Of a DNA stretch of 64,000 nt, positions 28,757 through 37,861 are shown piece by piece. Each line of letters begins with the position of its first letter. Within the stretch, counting starts at the first letter, position 1. The translations under genes and the position numbers were made by a program. The notes beneath the pieces were generated by a model. That model was not told the DNA's origin, did not search any database, and worked only from the letters and a program-made list of their open reading frames with translations. Source of the stretch: Bacillota bacterium (GTDB taxonomy: Bacteria > Bacillota > Sulfobacillia > Symbiobacteriales > Symbiobacteriaceae); the NCBI GenBank assembly GCA_023623185.1, contig JAMNXV010000132.1, forward strand, positions 1 to 64,000, written 5' to 3'.

Positions 28757-28785
28757 GGCGGTCCCGCCGTTTTGGCGGGACCGCC
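28757..28785. terminator. Bidirectional hairpin between convergent mutS2 and HD gene
   Basis: GGCGGTCCCGCC-GTTTT-GGCGGGACCGCC perfect 12-bp stem. Confidence 0.6.
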
Positions 28786-28805
28786 CAACGATATCCCCCG
28801 GCAAA

Positions 28806-30053
28806 CTACCGGTACTCGCTCTCATACCCAAAGATCTTCTCGCACGCCCGGCGCACCGCGTCCACCTTCTCCGCCGGGCAGAAGACGTACGTGCGCCATA
28901 GGCCCTCGTACTGCCGCGCCATGGCGGCCACCTCGCCCGAGCGGTCCAGCTCCAGCAGCGGGCCGACGCCGTGGCGGGAGCGGACGGGCACCTGCACTTC
29001 CTTGAAGAAGCTGGCCTTCGGGCAGTAGACGATCACCTGGCCGGGCTTGAGCCGGGCGTTCTTCGCGATCTGCTCCTCCAGCGCCTCCCTGGCCTCCGAC
29101 TGGCCGCCGTACCGGGCGATGAAGGCGTCGCGCGCGTCGCCCAGGCTGTCGCCCGAGAGCACGTAGGCCCGCTTGTACAGGCGCCGTTCGATGACGCCCT
29201 CCACCAGCTGCTGGATGATGCCCGGGCCGGGCAGCCGGGCAAGCAGGTCGAGGAAGGTCTGGTCCCCCAGGCCGTAGAGCGCTTCCTCTCGCAGGCCGGT
29301 GTGCCGGGTGTGCAGTTCGACGGCCTTGGAGATCATCGCCCCGGCGGCGATCTTGGCGTGGTGCAGGTAGAGCCGCTCAGTCAGCACGTAGCGCATGCGC
29401 AGCAGGTGGATGACCTCGGTGCGGGCGTCGGGCCGGTCCAGCCCGTGCTTCACCATGTTGATCAGGAGCCGGCCGTCCTCCTTGATGAAGTAGGAGAGGA
29501 CCCGGTCGTCGTAGTTCATGCGCAGGCCCGCGAAGAAGGAGTCGCGCCGCAGGTAGTCCAGCAGGTCGGCGTCGATGGTGGAGGAGACGATCTGCCCCAT
29601 CCACGGCACGGGCGGACGGCCGGTCAGGATCGCCTTCACCCCGTCCAGGTACCCCGAGGCGGCCAACGTGCGGCCCAGCTCGGTGTGAATGCCCAGGAAG
29701 TGCTCCAGCCGCGGGCCGGCGTCGTGGCGCGGGAAGATCTGCCGCTCATCCTCGAACGTGTGCCCGTACGGGATGTGCGTCACGTCGTGAACCAGGATCG
29801 CCAGCCGCACCAGCTGCGCATCCTCCGGGGCGATGGTGAATCCGTTCAGCCGGAGCGACTCCAGCATGCGGTGCGCCATGTGCAGCGCGCCGAGGCTGTG
29901 GTCGAACCGGGTGTGGACGCAGCCGGGGAACACCAGGTGGGCCGTGCCCAACTGTTTGATGGCGCGGAGCCGCTGCATCTCGCGGGTGTCGAGCACCCGG
30001 ACCTCGACGTCGGTCAGGTAGATATCCCCGTGAACGGGGTCGCGCACTTGCAT
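28806..30053 (-). CDS. HD-superfamily (dGTPase-like) phosphohydrolase
   Basis: MQVRDPVHGDIYLTDVEVRVLDTREMQRLRAIKQLGTAHLVFPGCVHTRFDHSLG...ILVHDVTHIPYGHTFEDE. Confidence 0.9.
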   Translation of the reverse strand: MQVRDPVHGDIYLTDVEVRVLDTREMQRLRAIKQLGTAHLVFPGCVHTRFDHSLGALHMAHRMLESLRLNGFTIAPEDAQLVRLAILVHDVTHIPYGHTFEDERQIFPRHDAGPRLEHFLGIHTELGRTLAASGYLDGVKAILTGRPPVPWMGQIVSSTIDADLLDYLRRDSFFAGLRMNYDDRVLSYFIKEDGRLLINMVKHGLDRPDARTEVIHLLRMRYVLTERLYLHHAKIAAGAMISKAVELHTRHTGLREEALYGLGDQTFLDLLARLPGPGIIQQLVEGVIERRLYKRAYVLSGDSLGDARDAFIARYGGQSEAREALEEQIAKNARLKPGQVIVYCPKASFFKEVQVPVRSRHGVGPLLELDRSGEVAAMARQYEGLWRTYVFCPAEKVDAVRRACEKIFGYESEYR

Positions 30054-30226
30054 GTGATCACCCGAACGGTAGTTTCTGCCCCTGGCGCGTCGAACCCTGC
30101 CGCTGGCCGCAATCGTGTTGCATGGCACCTTCCGGCGCTCCGGAGAATCGAGGCGGCCCGGGGGCAAAGCGCAGGGGGAACTGGCTGTCATCCAGTTCCC
30201 CCTGACTTCGTTTCGTGGCCACTGCA

Positions 30227-32893
30227 CTACGGCCGAGTTCCACCGCTGTTCCCGGTCCCTCCGGGCGAGCCGCTCCCCGGGCCGCCTCCGGTGCTGGAAC
30301 TGCCACCCGGGTTGGACGAACCCGACCGGTTGCTGCCCTGGGAGCCGGAGCCGTTGTGGCCGGTGCCGGACTCAGTCCCAGTCCCGGTCCCGGTCCCATT
30401 GCCAGAAGAGCCGTTGTTGCTGCCGGGTCCGGCGCCCTGGTTGCCCTGGTTGTTGCCGTTACCCTGGCCGTTGCCGGGGTTCCGGCCCGGAAGCGAGGGT
30501 TCCTTGCCGGGATCCTGCGCATCCTTCACCGGCGTGCAGTACTCGGTGGGCACTTCCTTCCACCAGTCTGCCGGCCAGTAGCGCCATATGTTGTTGGGGT
30601 TGGTGGGGTGCTTCACCCACGTGGTCGGCCGCTTGATGAGGGTGAGGGTCTCGGGGGTGCCCTCGCAGCCCTCCTGCCACAGCAGGTAGCGCTTGATCTC
30701 CCGGCCGTCGTCGGTGGTCAGGAACGGCACCTGCACGACCTTCACCTGCTGGAACCAGGTCTCCGGCTTGGGCTCGTGCCCCTGCAGGAACCAGTCGGTC
30801 TTCACCTGATCCTCCGGGCACCACACGGAGGGCTGGTTGCCGGTGATCTCGCAGTACTGCGCCTGCACAACGCCCCGGGGCCGCTCCCAGTCGGCCGGCG
30901 CTTCGTCGTAGAACTCGTTCATGATCGCCGTCCAGATGCGGGTGGGCGGTCCGGCGCCGGTCCAGTTCCGCCAGCCGCCTCCGCCGTGGGGCAGCCGCTT
31001 GCGCCCCTCGTCGTTGTCGTAGCCCGTCCAGACGCCGACGACCAGGTCAGAGGTGAAGCCGACAAACCAGGCGTCGTGCCAGTTTTCGGTGGTTCCGGTC
31101 TTGCCGGCGGCGGGCCAGCCGTGCCAGCCCTTGGTCTCGTAGGAAGGCGTCCCGCGCTGGATGACGCCCTTCAGCACATCGACCATCAGCCAGGCCGAGT
31201 TCCGGTCGACCACCTGCTCCACCTTGGGCCTGGCCTCCCAGATGACCTCGCCGTACTTGTTCTCGATGCGGGTGATGACCACCGGGTCGGTCTTCTGCCC
31301 CAGGCTGCCCAGCACGCCGAAGGCGGCGGTCATCTCGAGGGGGGTGACGCCCTGGCTCAGGCCGCCCAGGGTGAGGGCCAGGTTCTCGTCGTTGATGACC
31401 GGGTTCTCCTCACGGGAGACCAGGGGCAGGCCCAGCTTCCGGCCGTACTCCAGGCCCTTGGAGGGCGTCACGGCCTCCAGGGTGCGCACGGCGGCGGCGT
31501 TGCGGGACTGCTCGACCACCCATCGCATGGTCTTCAGCCCCTGGTAGTTGAACTCGTAGTTCTCGGGCCAGACGTTGGTTCCGTCCTCGTTCAGGCGGGG
31601 CGGGGAGTCGTCGATGATGGTCGCCGGCCCCCAGCCCAGCAGGTCGATCGCAGGCAGATAGGCCACCAGCGGCTTGATGGTGGAGCCGGGGTCGCGGCGG
31701 GCCTGGGTCGCCCGGTTGAAGCCCAGCATGTGCTTGTGCTCCATGCCGCCCACCAGCGCCAGCACGTGCCCGTTGGTGTGGTCCATCACGACCACGGCGG
31801 CCTCAGGCACCTCGGTATCCTCGCTGCCGCTGTACTCCACGGTGGCCGCGGGCATGATCTCCCACAGCTTCTCCTGCGCGATCCGCTGCTTCTCGGGGTC
31901 CAGGGCCGTGTAGATGCGCAGACCCTTCTGGTACAGGTCGTCGGGGCTGAACGTGAGCAGATTGTACTTGGCCGCCTCCTCCGGATCGGTGAGGATCTGG
32001 ATGACGTAGTCGACGTACCAGTCGCCGGTGAAGGTGACCGTGTTCGGGGTGATCTCCGCGCGCTTGATCTCGGGGACCTCGCGCTTCAGCCGCTCGGCCT
32101 CGGCGGTGTCCAGGTAGCCCTGCTCCACCATGAGGTCGAGCACGATCTCCCGGCGCTCCAGGGCGCCCTCCAGGTTGGTGAAGGGGCTGTACTCCGAGGG
32201 ACCCTTTAGGATACCGGCCAACAGGGCCCCTTCGGAAAGCGTGAGGTCGCGGGCGGACTTGGAGAAGTACAGCTGCGATGCGGCCTCGATGCCGTAGGCC
32301 GTTCCGCCCCAGGCGACCGTGTTGAGGTACTTTTCCAGGATCTGATCCTTGGTGAAGCGCCGCTCCAGCTGGACCGCGATCATCATCTCCTGGACCTTCC
32401 GCTTGATGGTCTGGTCCAGGGTGAGGAAGGCGTTGCGGGCCAGCTGCATCGTGATCGTGGAACCGCCCTCCAGCTGCGAGCCCGGCACGCCCAGAACGTA
32501 CTTGACGTCTGCCCACACGGCGCCGGCCAGCCGGATGGGGTCGATGCCGAAATGGTCGTAGAAGCGGCGGTCCTCGACCGCGATCACCGCATTTCGCACA
32601 TCCTCGGGGATGTCTTCCAGGTCGATCAGGGTGCGGTGCTCGTCCATGGCCAGCTCGTACACTTTATTACCGTAGCGGTCATAGATCACCGACGTGAGGT
32701 CCGGGTCAAACTCGTGGAAGGTTGGCAGGTCCTGATACGCCTGGTAGACGTATGCGCCGGCCAACCCGCCGCCACCGATCATGACGCACAGGAAGAGCAG
32801 GAAGGCATAGACCAGCCAGCGGCGTCTGCGCCTGCGCTGCTTCCCGGGAGGCTGTTTCGGTGGTGAACCTTTAGGCCGTCGGGTATTCGGCAA
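30227..32893 (-). CDS. Penicillin-binding protein 1A (transglycosylase/transpeptidase), Gly/Ser/Asn-rich C-terminal tail
   Basis: AVIAVEDRRFYDHFGIDPIRLAGA, EGGSTITMQLARNAFL, DPGSTIKPLVAYLPAIDL, GKTGTTENWHDAWFVGFT; TTG start with GGAGGTG RBS favoured over the longer ORF. Confidence 0.93.
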   Translation of the reverse strand: MPNTRRPKGSPPKQPPGKQRRRRRRWLVYAFLLFLCVMIGGGGLAGAYVYQAYQDLPTFHEFDPDLTSVIYDRYGNKVYELAMDEHRTLIDLEDIPEDVRNAVIAVEDRRFYDHFGIDPIRLAGAVWADVKYVLGVPGSQLEGGSTITMQLARNAFLTLDQTIKRKVQEMMIAVQLERRFTKDQILEKYLNTVAWGGTAYGIEAASQLYFSKSARDLTLSEGALLAGILKGPSEYSPFTNLEGALERREIVLDLMVEQGYLDTAEAERLKREVPEIKRAEITPNTVTFTGDWYVDYVIQILTDPEEAAKYNLLTFSPDDLYQKGLRIYTALDPEKQRIAQEKLWEIMPAATVEYSGSEDTEVPEAAVVVMDHTNGHVLALVGGMEHKHMLGFNRATQARRDPGSTIKPLVAYLPAIDLLGWGPATIIDDSPPRLNEDGTNVWPENYEFNYQGLKTMRWVVEQSRNAAAVRTLEAVTPSKGLEYGRKLGLPLVSREENPVINDENLALTLGGLSQGVTPLEMTAAFGVLGSLGQKTDPVVITRIENKYGEVIWEARPKVEQVVDRNSAWLMVDVLKGVIQRGTPSYETKGWHGWPAAGKTGTTENWHDAWFVGFTSDLVVGVWTGYDNDEGRKRLPHGGGGWRNWTGAGPPTRIWTAIMNEFYDEAPADWERPRGVVQAQYCEITGNQPSVWCPEDQVKTDWFLQGHEPKPETWFQQVKVVQVPFLTTDDGREIKRYLLWQEGCEGTPETLTLIKRPTTWVKHPTNPNNIWRYWPADWWKEVPTEYCTPVKDAQDPGKEPSLPGRNPGNGQGNGNNQGNQGAGPGSNNGSSGNGTGTGTGTESGTGHNGSGSQGSNRSGSSNPGGSSSTGGGPGSGSPGGTGNSGGTRP

Positions 32894-33007
32894 CTGAAAC
32901 ACCTCCAACAAAGGGAAAGGAATTCGCCTTCTGTGGCGAGACTCCTCTTGGGGCCCCCGGAATTGCATGGGTGGACGGGTTATGCTAGAATGTGGTGCAA
33001 ATCGGCG

Positions 33008-33296
33008 ATGATGGAGAGAGTAGGCGCTGGAGCCGCCTCCAGAGAGGGGTTGGGCGGTGCAAAACCCCGGGGCCCGGCGTTGAAGTACACTCCTGAGCTG
33101 CCCGCCGAGTCCATCGGCCTTCGGGCGCCTGGCAGGGCGCCTTACCTGGTTAGATGGATAGACCGGGCCGGAAGTTCCCCGTTAACGGAACGCGAGAGTG
33201 GGCCCTTCTCGGGGTCAACCAGGGTGGTACCGCGGCGTCGAGGCGGACGTCGTCCCTGGACACGACGACCGAGTCAGGGCGCTTTTTTCCGCCCTG
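33008..33296 (+). promoter_or_regulatory. T-box riboswitch, Tyr-type, upstream of tyrS
   Basis: AGTA (~33019), GAAG-TAC candidate specifier (TAC 33086-33088), T-box GGGTGGTACCGCGG (~33222-33235), terminator with T6. Confidence 0.9.
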
Positions 33297-33314
33297 CATG
33301 CACGGGAAGGACGG

Positions 33315-34541
33315 ATGACAATGGGCTTCATGAGTGTCGATGAACAGTTGAAGATCCTGATGCGCGGCGTGGTGGACCTGGTCACCGAGGAGGAGATGCG
33401 GCAGAAGCTGGAGCGCTCGGTGAAGACGGGCAGGCCCCTGCGGGTGAAGCTGGGCATTGACCCCACGGGGAAGGACCTGACCCTGGGCCACACGGTGCCG
33501 CTGCGCAAGCTGCGGGACTTCGTCGAGTGCGGCCACCACGGCGTGCTGATCATCGGCGACTACACGGCGATGGTCGGCGACCCCACCGGGCGCAACGAGG
33601 CCCGGCCGCAGCTGACTCACGAGGAGACGACGGCGAACGCCCAGCGCTACCTGGAGCAGGCGGCCCGGGTGCTGGACGTCAGCAAGCTGGAGATCCGGCG
33701 CAACAGCGAGTGGCTGGCGCCGATGACCTTCGCCGACGTCACCCGGCTGGCCGCGCAGTCAACGGTCGCCCGCATGCTAGAACGGGAAGACTTCAAGAAA
33801 CGTTACGATGAAGGTCGCCCAATTTACATTCACGAGTTCTTCTACCCGCTGATGCAGGGAACGGACTCGGTGGCGGTCCAGGCCGATGTGGAGCTGGGCG
33901 GCACCGACCAGAAGTTCAACCTGCTGACGGGGCGCGACCTGCAGAGGAACGCGGGGCAGGAGCCCCAGGTCTGCCTGATGACGCCGATCGTGGAGGGACT
34001 GGACGGCACCGAGAAGATGTCGAAGTCCCTGGGCAACTACATCGGGCTGGACCACTCGCCGGACGAGATGTTCGGCCGGACGATGTCGATTCCCGACACG
34101 CTGATCATCACTTATTTTACATACTTCACGGATGTCCCGCAGGCCGAGATCGACCGGATCCAGGCCGCCATGGCCGCGGGCGAAAACCCGATGGAGTTCA
34201 AGAAGCAGCTCGGCCGGGCGATCATCACCACCTACGGCGGCACCGAGGAGGAGGCCCGCCGGGCCGAGGAGCGCTGGGTCGCCCAGTTCTCCAGGGGCGA
34301 GCTGCCCGACGACATCCCCGACGTCGAGATCCCCGCGGCGGAGATGCCGATGCAGGCGGCCCGCGTGCTGTTCACCGCCGGCCTGGCCCCGTCGCTGAGC
34401 GAGGCCCGCCGGCTGATCGAGCAGGGCGGCTTTTCGGTGGACGGCGAGAAGGTGACCGACTCCAGGGCCGAGCTGACGTTGAGGCCCGGCCAGGTATTGA
34501 AGGCCGGCAAGCGGAAGTACGGCCGGGTGGTGCTGAAGTAG
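33315..34541 (+). CDS. tyrS: Tyrosyl-tRNA synthetase
   Basis: KLGIDPTGKDLTLGHTVPLRKLR, EKMSKSLGNYIGL (KMSKS), C-terminal S4-like domain. Confidence 0.96.
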   Translation: MTMGFMSVDEQLKILMRGVVDLVTEEEMRQKLERSVKTGRPLRVKLGIDPTGKDLTLGHTVPLRKLRDFVECGHHGVLIIGDYTAMVGDPTGRNEARPQLTHEETTANAQRYLEQAARVLDVSKLEIRRNSEWLAPMTFADVTRLAAQSTVARMLEREDFKKRYDEGRPIYIHEFFYPLMQGTDSVAVQADVELGGTDQKFNLLTGRDLQRNAGQEPQVCLMTPIVEGLDGTEKMSKSLGNYIGLDHSPDEMFGRTMSIPDTLIITYFTYFTDVPQAEIDRIQAAMAAGENPMEFKKQLGRAIITTYGGTEEEARRAEERWVAQFSRGELPDDIPDVEIPAAEMPMQAARVLFTAGLAPSLSEARRLIEQGGFSVDGEKVTDSRAELTLRPGQVLKAGKRKYGRVVLK

Positions 34542-34557
34542 ACGGGGCTCATGGGAA

Positions 34558-34585
34558 GCGGGCGGCAGCGATGCCGCCCGCTTTG
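34558..34585 (+). terminator. Terminator after tyrS
   Basis: AGCGGGCGGC-agcgat-GCCGCCCGCTTT. Confidence 0.7.
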
Positions 34586-34737
34586 GCGCGGCAGGGGCCT
34601 GGTCGGGATGGTTACGGTGCCGGCCCGGGTGTTGACAGGTTTCCGCGCCGTGCGGGCGCAGGCATGTTCCCGCGGCGAACAGGCATAGGCTGGCTATGTC
34701 CGGGAGGTGCACCCCGGAACGGGGGAGGGGGAGGACC

Positions 34738-35496
34738 ATGCGCCGCTTCAGCCGACCACGGCCGCTCCGGAAGCTGGGCCGGAGCCCTGCGCGCCTCCGG
34801 CTCCGGTCCCGGTCCGTGCTGGGCTCTCGCACGGGGCGCCTCCTGCCCCGTCTGCGGCTGCGCCGCACCTGGCTGCGCAACCTCATCCTCGCGGCGGCGG
34901 TCATCTACCTCATGATCCGCATCGGCGACCTGCTGCTCCTCCAGCCCCTAAAGGCCGTGGCCGAGGTGGAGGCCCGGCGGCTGGGGGCCGCTGCGGTGAA
35001 CCGGGTGGTGGCGGGCCAGGTGAGCCAGTCCCTCGCCGGCGCGCAGGTCGTGGAGTACGTGCGGGACGAGGACGGCCGCATTGCCGCCTACCATATCAAC
35101 ACCCCGCTGGTCAACCGGGTCGCCAGCGAGGCGGCGGCAGCCGTCCAGGAAGAGCTGACCCGCCTGGCGCAGACGCCGGTGCGGCTTCCGCTGGGCGCCC
35201 TAACCGGCTCCGCCCTGCTCTCCAACCTGGGCCCCAGGCTCTCGGTGCAGCTGGTGCCGGTGGGCGCCGTCGCCATCACGGTTCAACAGGAGTTCCGGGG
35301 GGAGGGCATCAACCAGACCCGCCACCGGGTCTGGCTGGAGGCCACGGCCACGATGCGGATCATCCTCCCGCTCACCACCCAGGAGGTCCCGCTGGTCCAG
35401 GAGCTGCCGCTGGCCGACACGGTGATCGTCGGCCCCGTGCCCACTTCCCTCTACGGCGGGAGCATCGGCGGGGTCACGCTCCCCGGCGGGCGGTAG
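34738..35496 (+). CDS. yunB: Sporulation protein YunB family
   Basis: AVNRVVAGQVSQSL...YHINTPLVNRVASEAAAAVQEEL...VRLPLGALTGSALLSNLGPRLSVQLVPVGAVAI. Confidence 0.85.
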   Translation: MRRFSRPRPLRKLGRSPARLRLRSRSVLGSRTGRLLPRLRLRRTWLRNLILAAAVIYLMIRIGDLLLLQPLKAVAEVEARRLGAAAVNRVVAGQVSQSLAGAQVVEYVRDEDGRIAAYHINTPLVNRVASEAAAAVQEELTRLAQTPVRLPLGALTGSALLSNLGPRLSVQLVPVGAVAITVQQEFRGEGINQTRHRVWLEATATMRIILPLTTQEVPLVQELPLADTVIVGPVPTSLYGGSIGGVTLPGGR

Positions 35497-35530
35497 AGAA
35501 TGGTTCGGCTTGTTCTTTCCGCAATTTCGT

Positions 35531-35561
35531 GTTGACGCACGGGTTTGTCCGCAGCTATACT
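35531..35561 (+). promoter_or_regulatory. Sigma-70-type promoter
   Basis: TTGACG - 18 nt - TATACT. Confidence 0.55.
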
Positions 35562-35614
35562 CACAGCCGGGAATCCGGAGACCCGCCACAAAGGCATGTA
35601 AGGAGGTCGTCGAG

Positions 35615-35701
35615 ATGCTGACCAACACCATGATGATGCCTTCCCTGGGCGCTTTCACGTTCGCCTTCATCTCGCGGCCTGTCGCCGGCGGGCTCGGGTA
35701 G
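35615..35701 (+). CDS. 28-aa putative leader peptide MLTNTMMMPSLGAFTFAFISRPVAGGLG
   Basis: RBS AAGGAGGTCG 6-8 nt upstream; followed by two terminator-like hairpins. Confidence 0.55.
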   Translation: MLTNTMMMPSLGAFTFAFISRPVAGGLG

Positions 35702-35725
35702 CATCGCTGCACCGAAGTCACGATC

Positions 35726-35763
35726 GGCCACAGGCCAGCGAGCGGCTGCCTGTGGCCTTTTCC
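35726..35763 (+). terminator. Hairpin with T-tract downstream of leader ORF
   Basis: GGCCACAGGC-N12-GCCTGTGGCC-TTTTCC. Confidence 0.7.
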
Positions 35764-35800
35764 AATGGGCCCCATCCTGAGTGGGCTCATTCCACATGGG

Positions 35801-35833
35801 AAGGACCATGGGCAGACCGCGCCCGTGGTCCTT
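35801..35833 (+). terminator. Second hairpin in leader
   Basis: AAGGACCATGGGC-agaccgc-GCCCGTGGTCCTT followed by TCTC. Confidence 0.55.
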
Positions 35834-35885
35834 TCTCATGTTCCGGTCTGCCTGACCGAATTCGAGAGTTGAGGTGAATTCAGCG

Positions 35886-36098
35886 ATGTACTTCCATCCT
35901 GACAGTGCCTGGTTGATCGCCCGGAAGCGGCAGGCCGAGTGTAACCCGCATGCGGCGATCCACCGTTACGAGATCGGGGCCCAGGTGAGGGCCCGGCGGG
36001 CGGAGGCGGCGGCCCGGCGCCGGTTCTACCTGCGCTACCGGCTGCGGAGCATGGCGTACCGGCTGCTTCCGGGCCTTGCGCGGCGGCTGGCCCTCTAG
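35886..36098 (+). CDS. Small Arg-rich protein of unknown function (70 aa)
   Basis: ORF MYFHPDSAWLIARKRQAECNPHAAIHRYEIGAQVRARRAEAAARRRFYLRYRLRSMAYRLLPGLARRLAL downstream of attenuator; GAGGTGAA RBS. Confidence 0.5.
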   Translation: MYFHPDSAWLIARKRQAECNPHAAIHRYEIGAQVRARRAEAAARRRFYLRYRLRSMAYRLLPGLARRLAL

Positions 36099-36194
36099 CT
36101 TGCTCTGGAGGTTTGTGCCACGGGGTGGTAGACTGGTCTCGGACGAGGCCGGCGGGACCGCCGGCGAACGGTCGAACTTGAAGGGGTTTTGCAC

Positions 36195-36959
36195 ATGATG
36201 AACGCCTGCTTCACACCAGAGGAGCGAGAGCGGCTGGCCCGGGCCTCGGTGCTGCTCATCGGCTGCGGCGGCCTCGGCTCCCCCGTGGCGTATGAGCTGG
36301 CGGCCGCAGGGGTGGGCCGCATCGGCCTCTGCGACATGGATGAAGTGGACCTCTCCAACCTGCAGCGGCAGGTGCTCCACCATACGGCCGATGTGGGCCG
36401 GCCCAAGGTCGAAAGCGGCCGGGAGAAGATCCTCGCGCTCCGGCCCGGGACGCAGGTCGACCTCCACCCTGTGACCCTCACCAGCGAGAACGCCCTGGAG
36501 CTGTTCCGGCAGTACGACCTGATCCTGGACGGCTCCGACAACTTCGCCACCCGCTACCTGGTCAACGACGCCTGCGTGCTGACCGGCCGCCCGCAGGTGC
36601 ACGGCTCGATCTTCCGGTTCGACGGCCAGGTGACCACGTTCGTGCCGGGGCAGGGGCCCTGCTACCGCTGCATCTACCCCACGCCGCCGCCGCCCGGCTC
36701 GGTGCCCTCCTGCGCCGAGGCCGGGGTCATCGGGGTGCTGCCGGGGTTCATCGGCAGCCTGATGGCCATGGAGGCTCTGAAGCTGCTGGCGGGGCGGGGG
36801 ACCGGCCTGACCGGCCGGCTCCTGATCTACAGCGCCCTCGACATGGACGTGGCGGAGGTGCAGATTCGCCGCAACCCCGAGTGCCCGGTCTGCGGCGACC
36901 ACCCGACCATTCACGAACTGATTGACTACGAGCAGTTTTGCGGGGGGGTGGGCGCATGA
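36195..36959 (+). CDS. ThiF/MoeB/HesA-family E1-like adenylyltransferase
   Basis: LIGCGGLGSPVAYELAAAGVGRIGLCDMDEVDLSNLQRQVLH...LDGSDNFATRYLVNDAC...CYRCIYP, CPVCGD. Confidence 0.92.
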   Translation: MMNACFTPEERERLARASVLLIGCGGLGSPVAYELAAAGVGRIGLCDMDEVDLSNLQRQVLHHTADVGRPKVESGREKILALRPGTQVDLHPVTLTSENALELFRQYDLILDGSDNFATRYLVNDACVLTGRPQVHGSIFRFDGQVTTFVPGQGPCYRCIYPTPPPPGSVPSCAEAGVIGVLPGFIGSLMAMEALKLLAGRGTGLTGRLLIYSALDMDVAEVQIRRNPECPVCGDHPTIHELIDYEQFCGGVGA

Positions 36960-37687
36960 GCCTGACCGAACAGGACATCCTGCGTTACGCCCGGCACATC
37001 ATCATGCCCGAGGTCGGCGGGCGGGGCCAGAAGCGCATCAAGGCGGCATCGGTCCTGGTGGCCGGTTTGGGCGCGGCCGGCTCCGCGGCAGCCCTCTACC
37101 TGGCCGCGGCCGGCGTGGGCCGGCTGACGCTCTGGGATCCGGCTGAGCTGACCGAAGCCGACCTGACGCAGGCCATTGCCCACGCCCGGAGCAGCCTGGG
37201 CCAGAGCCGCGCCGCCTCTGCCCGCGGGAAGCTGCTGGCCATCAACCCCGACGCGGCCGTCGCCGCATCGGCGGATCCGGACGCCCTGCCGGACCTCGTG
37301 GCGGGCCACCAGGTGGTGGTCGCCACCGCCGGCGACTGGGAGGCGGTGCAGTCGGCCGTGCTGCAGGCCGGGGCTTCAGCGGTCTTCGCCGGGGTGCAGG
37401 GCGCCGCCGGCGCGGCCTTGGCCCACCGCCCCGGCACGGCGTGCCTGGGCTGCATTCCGGCGGAGGAGCGGGACAGGGCGGGCCTGCGGCCCGAGGGGGA
37501 AGGGTGCGCGGTTGCGGCCGCCGGCGGTGTCGTCGGCACGGTCGCGGCCACCGAGGCCCTGAAGCTCATCCTGGACATCGGATCGCCGCTCACCGACCGG
37601 CTGTGGGCCTACGACGGTTGGACGGCCCGCTTCCGGGAAACCGGCGTTTCCCGCCGCCCGGACTGCCCGCTGTGCGGGGGGGATTAG
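36956..37687 (+). CDS. ThiF/MoeB-family protein, degenerate adenylation motifs
   Basis: YARHIIMPEVGGRGQKRIKAASVLVAGLGAAGSAAALYLAAAGVGRLTLWDPAEL...; CLGCIP and CPLCGG Cys pairs; lacks sNLxRQ. Confidence 0.85.
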   Translation: MSLTEQDILRYARHIIMPEVGGRGQKRIKAASVLVAGLGAAGSAAALYLAAAGVGRLTLWDPAELTEADLTQAIAHARSSLGQSRAASARGKLLAINPDAAVAASADPDALPDLVAGHQVVVATAGDWEAVQSAVLQAGASAVFAGVQGAAGAALAHRPGTACLGCIPAEERDRAGLRPEGEGCAVAAAGGVVGTVAATEALKLILDIGSPLTDRLWAYDGWTARFRETGVSRRPDCPLCGGD

Positions 37688-37716
37688 GCCTGTATGCGAT
37701 CACCCTGTGGTATCTT

Positions 37717-37746
37717 GGGGGACGGTGCACACCGTCCCCTATTTTA
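37717..37746 (+). terminator. Hairpin between ThiF pair and cysK
   Basis: GGGGACGGTG-CA-CACCGTCCCC-TATTTT. Confidence 0.7.
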
Positions 37747-37776
37747 CATTTTTCTTGCGATCGCGCGATTTTCTGC

Positions 37777-37804
37777 TGGACAGCGGCCCCGAGCGTGCTA
37801 TAAT
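37777..37804 (+). promoter_or_regulatory. cysK promoter
   Basis: TGGACA - 16 nt - TATAAT. Confidence 0.5.
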
Positions 37805-37861
37805 TGGGTACGTAATCACCACATCTCCGATATGTTAACAAGGAAATGGGGAGGATTCACG

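Noticed and set aside
26140-28788. 882-aa minus-strand ORF and the apparent fragment DDVRAAAWKYIDEAQRLMPYYEGV near 28.6 kb
   Set aside because: Mostly the mutS2 shadow. The short part past mutS2 looks protein-like and might be a gene remnant, but there is no start/stop context or recognised family to support it.
30215-32209. 664-aa plus-strand ORF opposite PBP1A
   Set aside because: Antisense shadow of a clearly recognised PBP1A; low-complexity translation.
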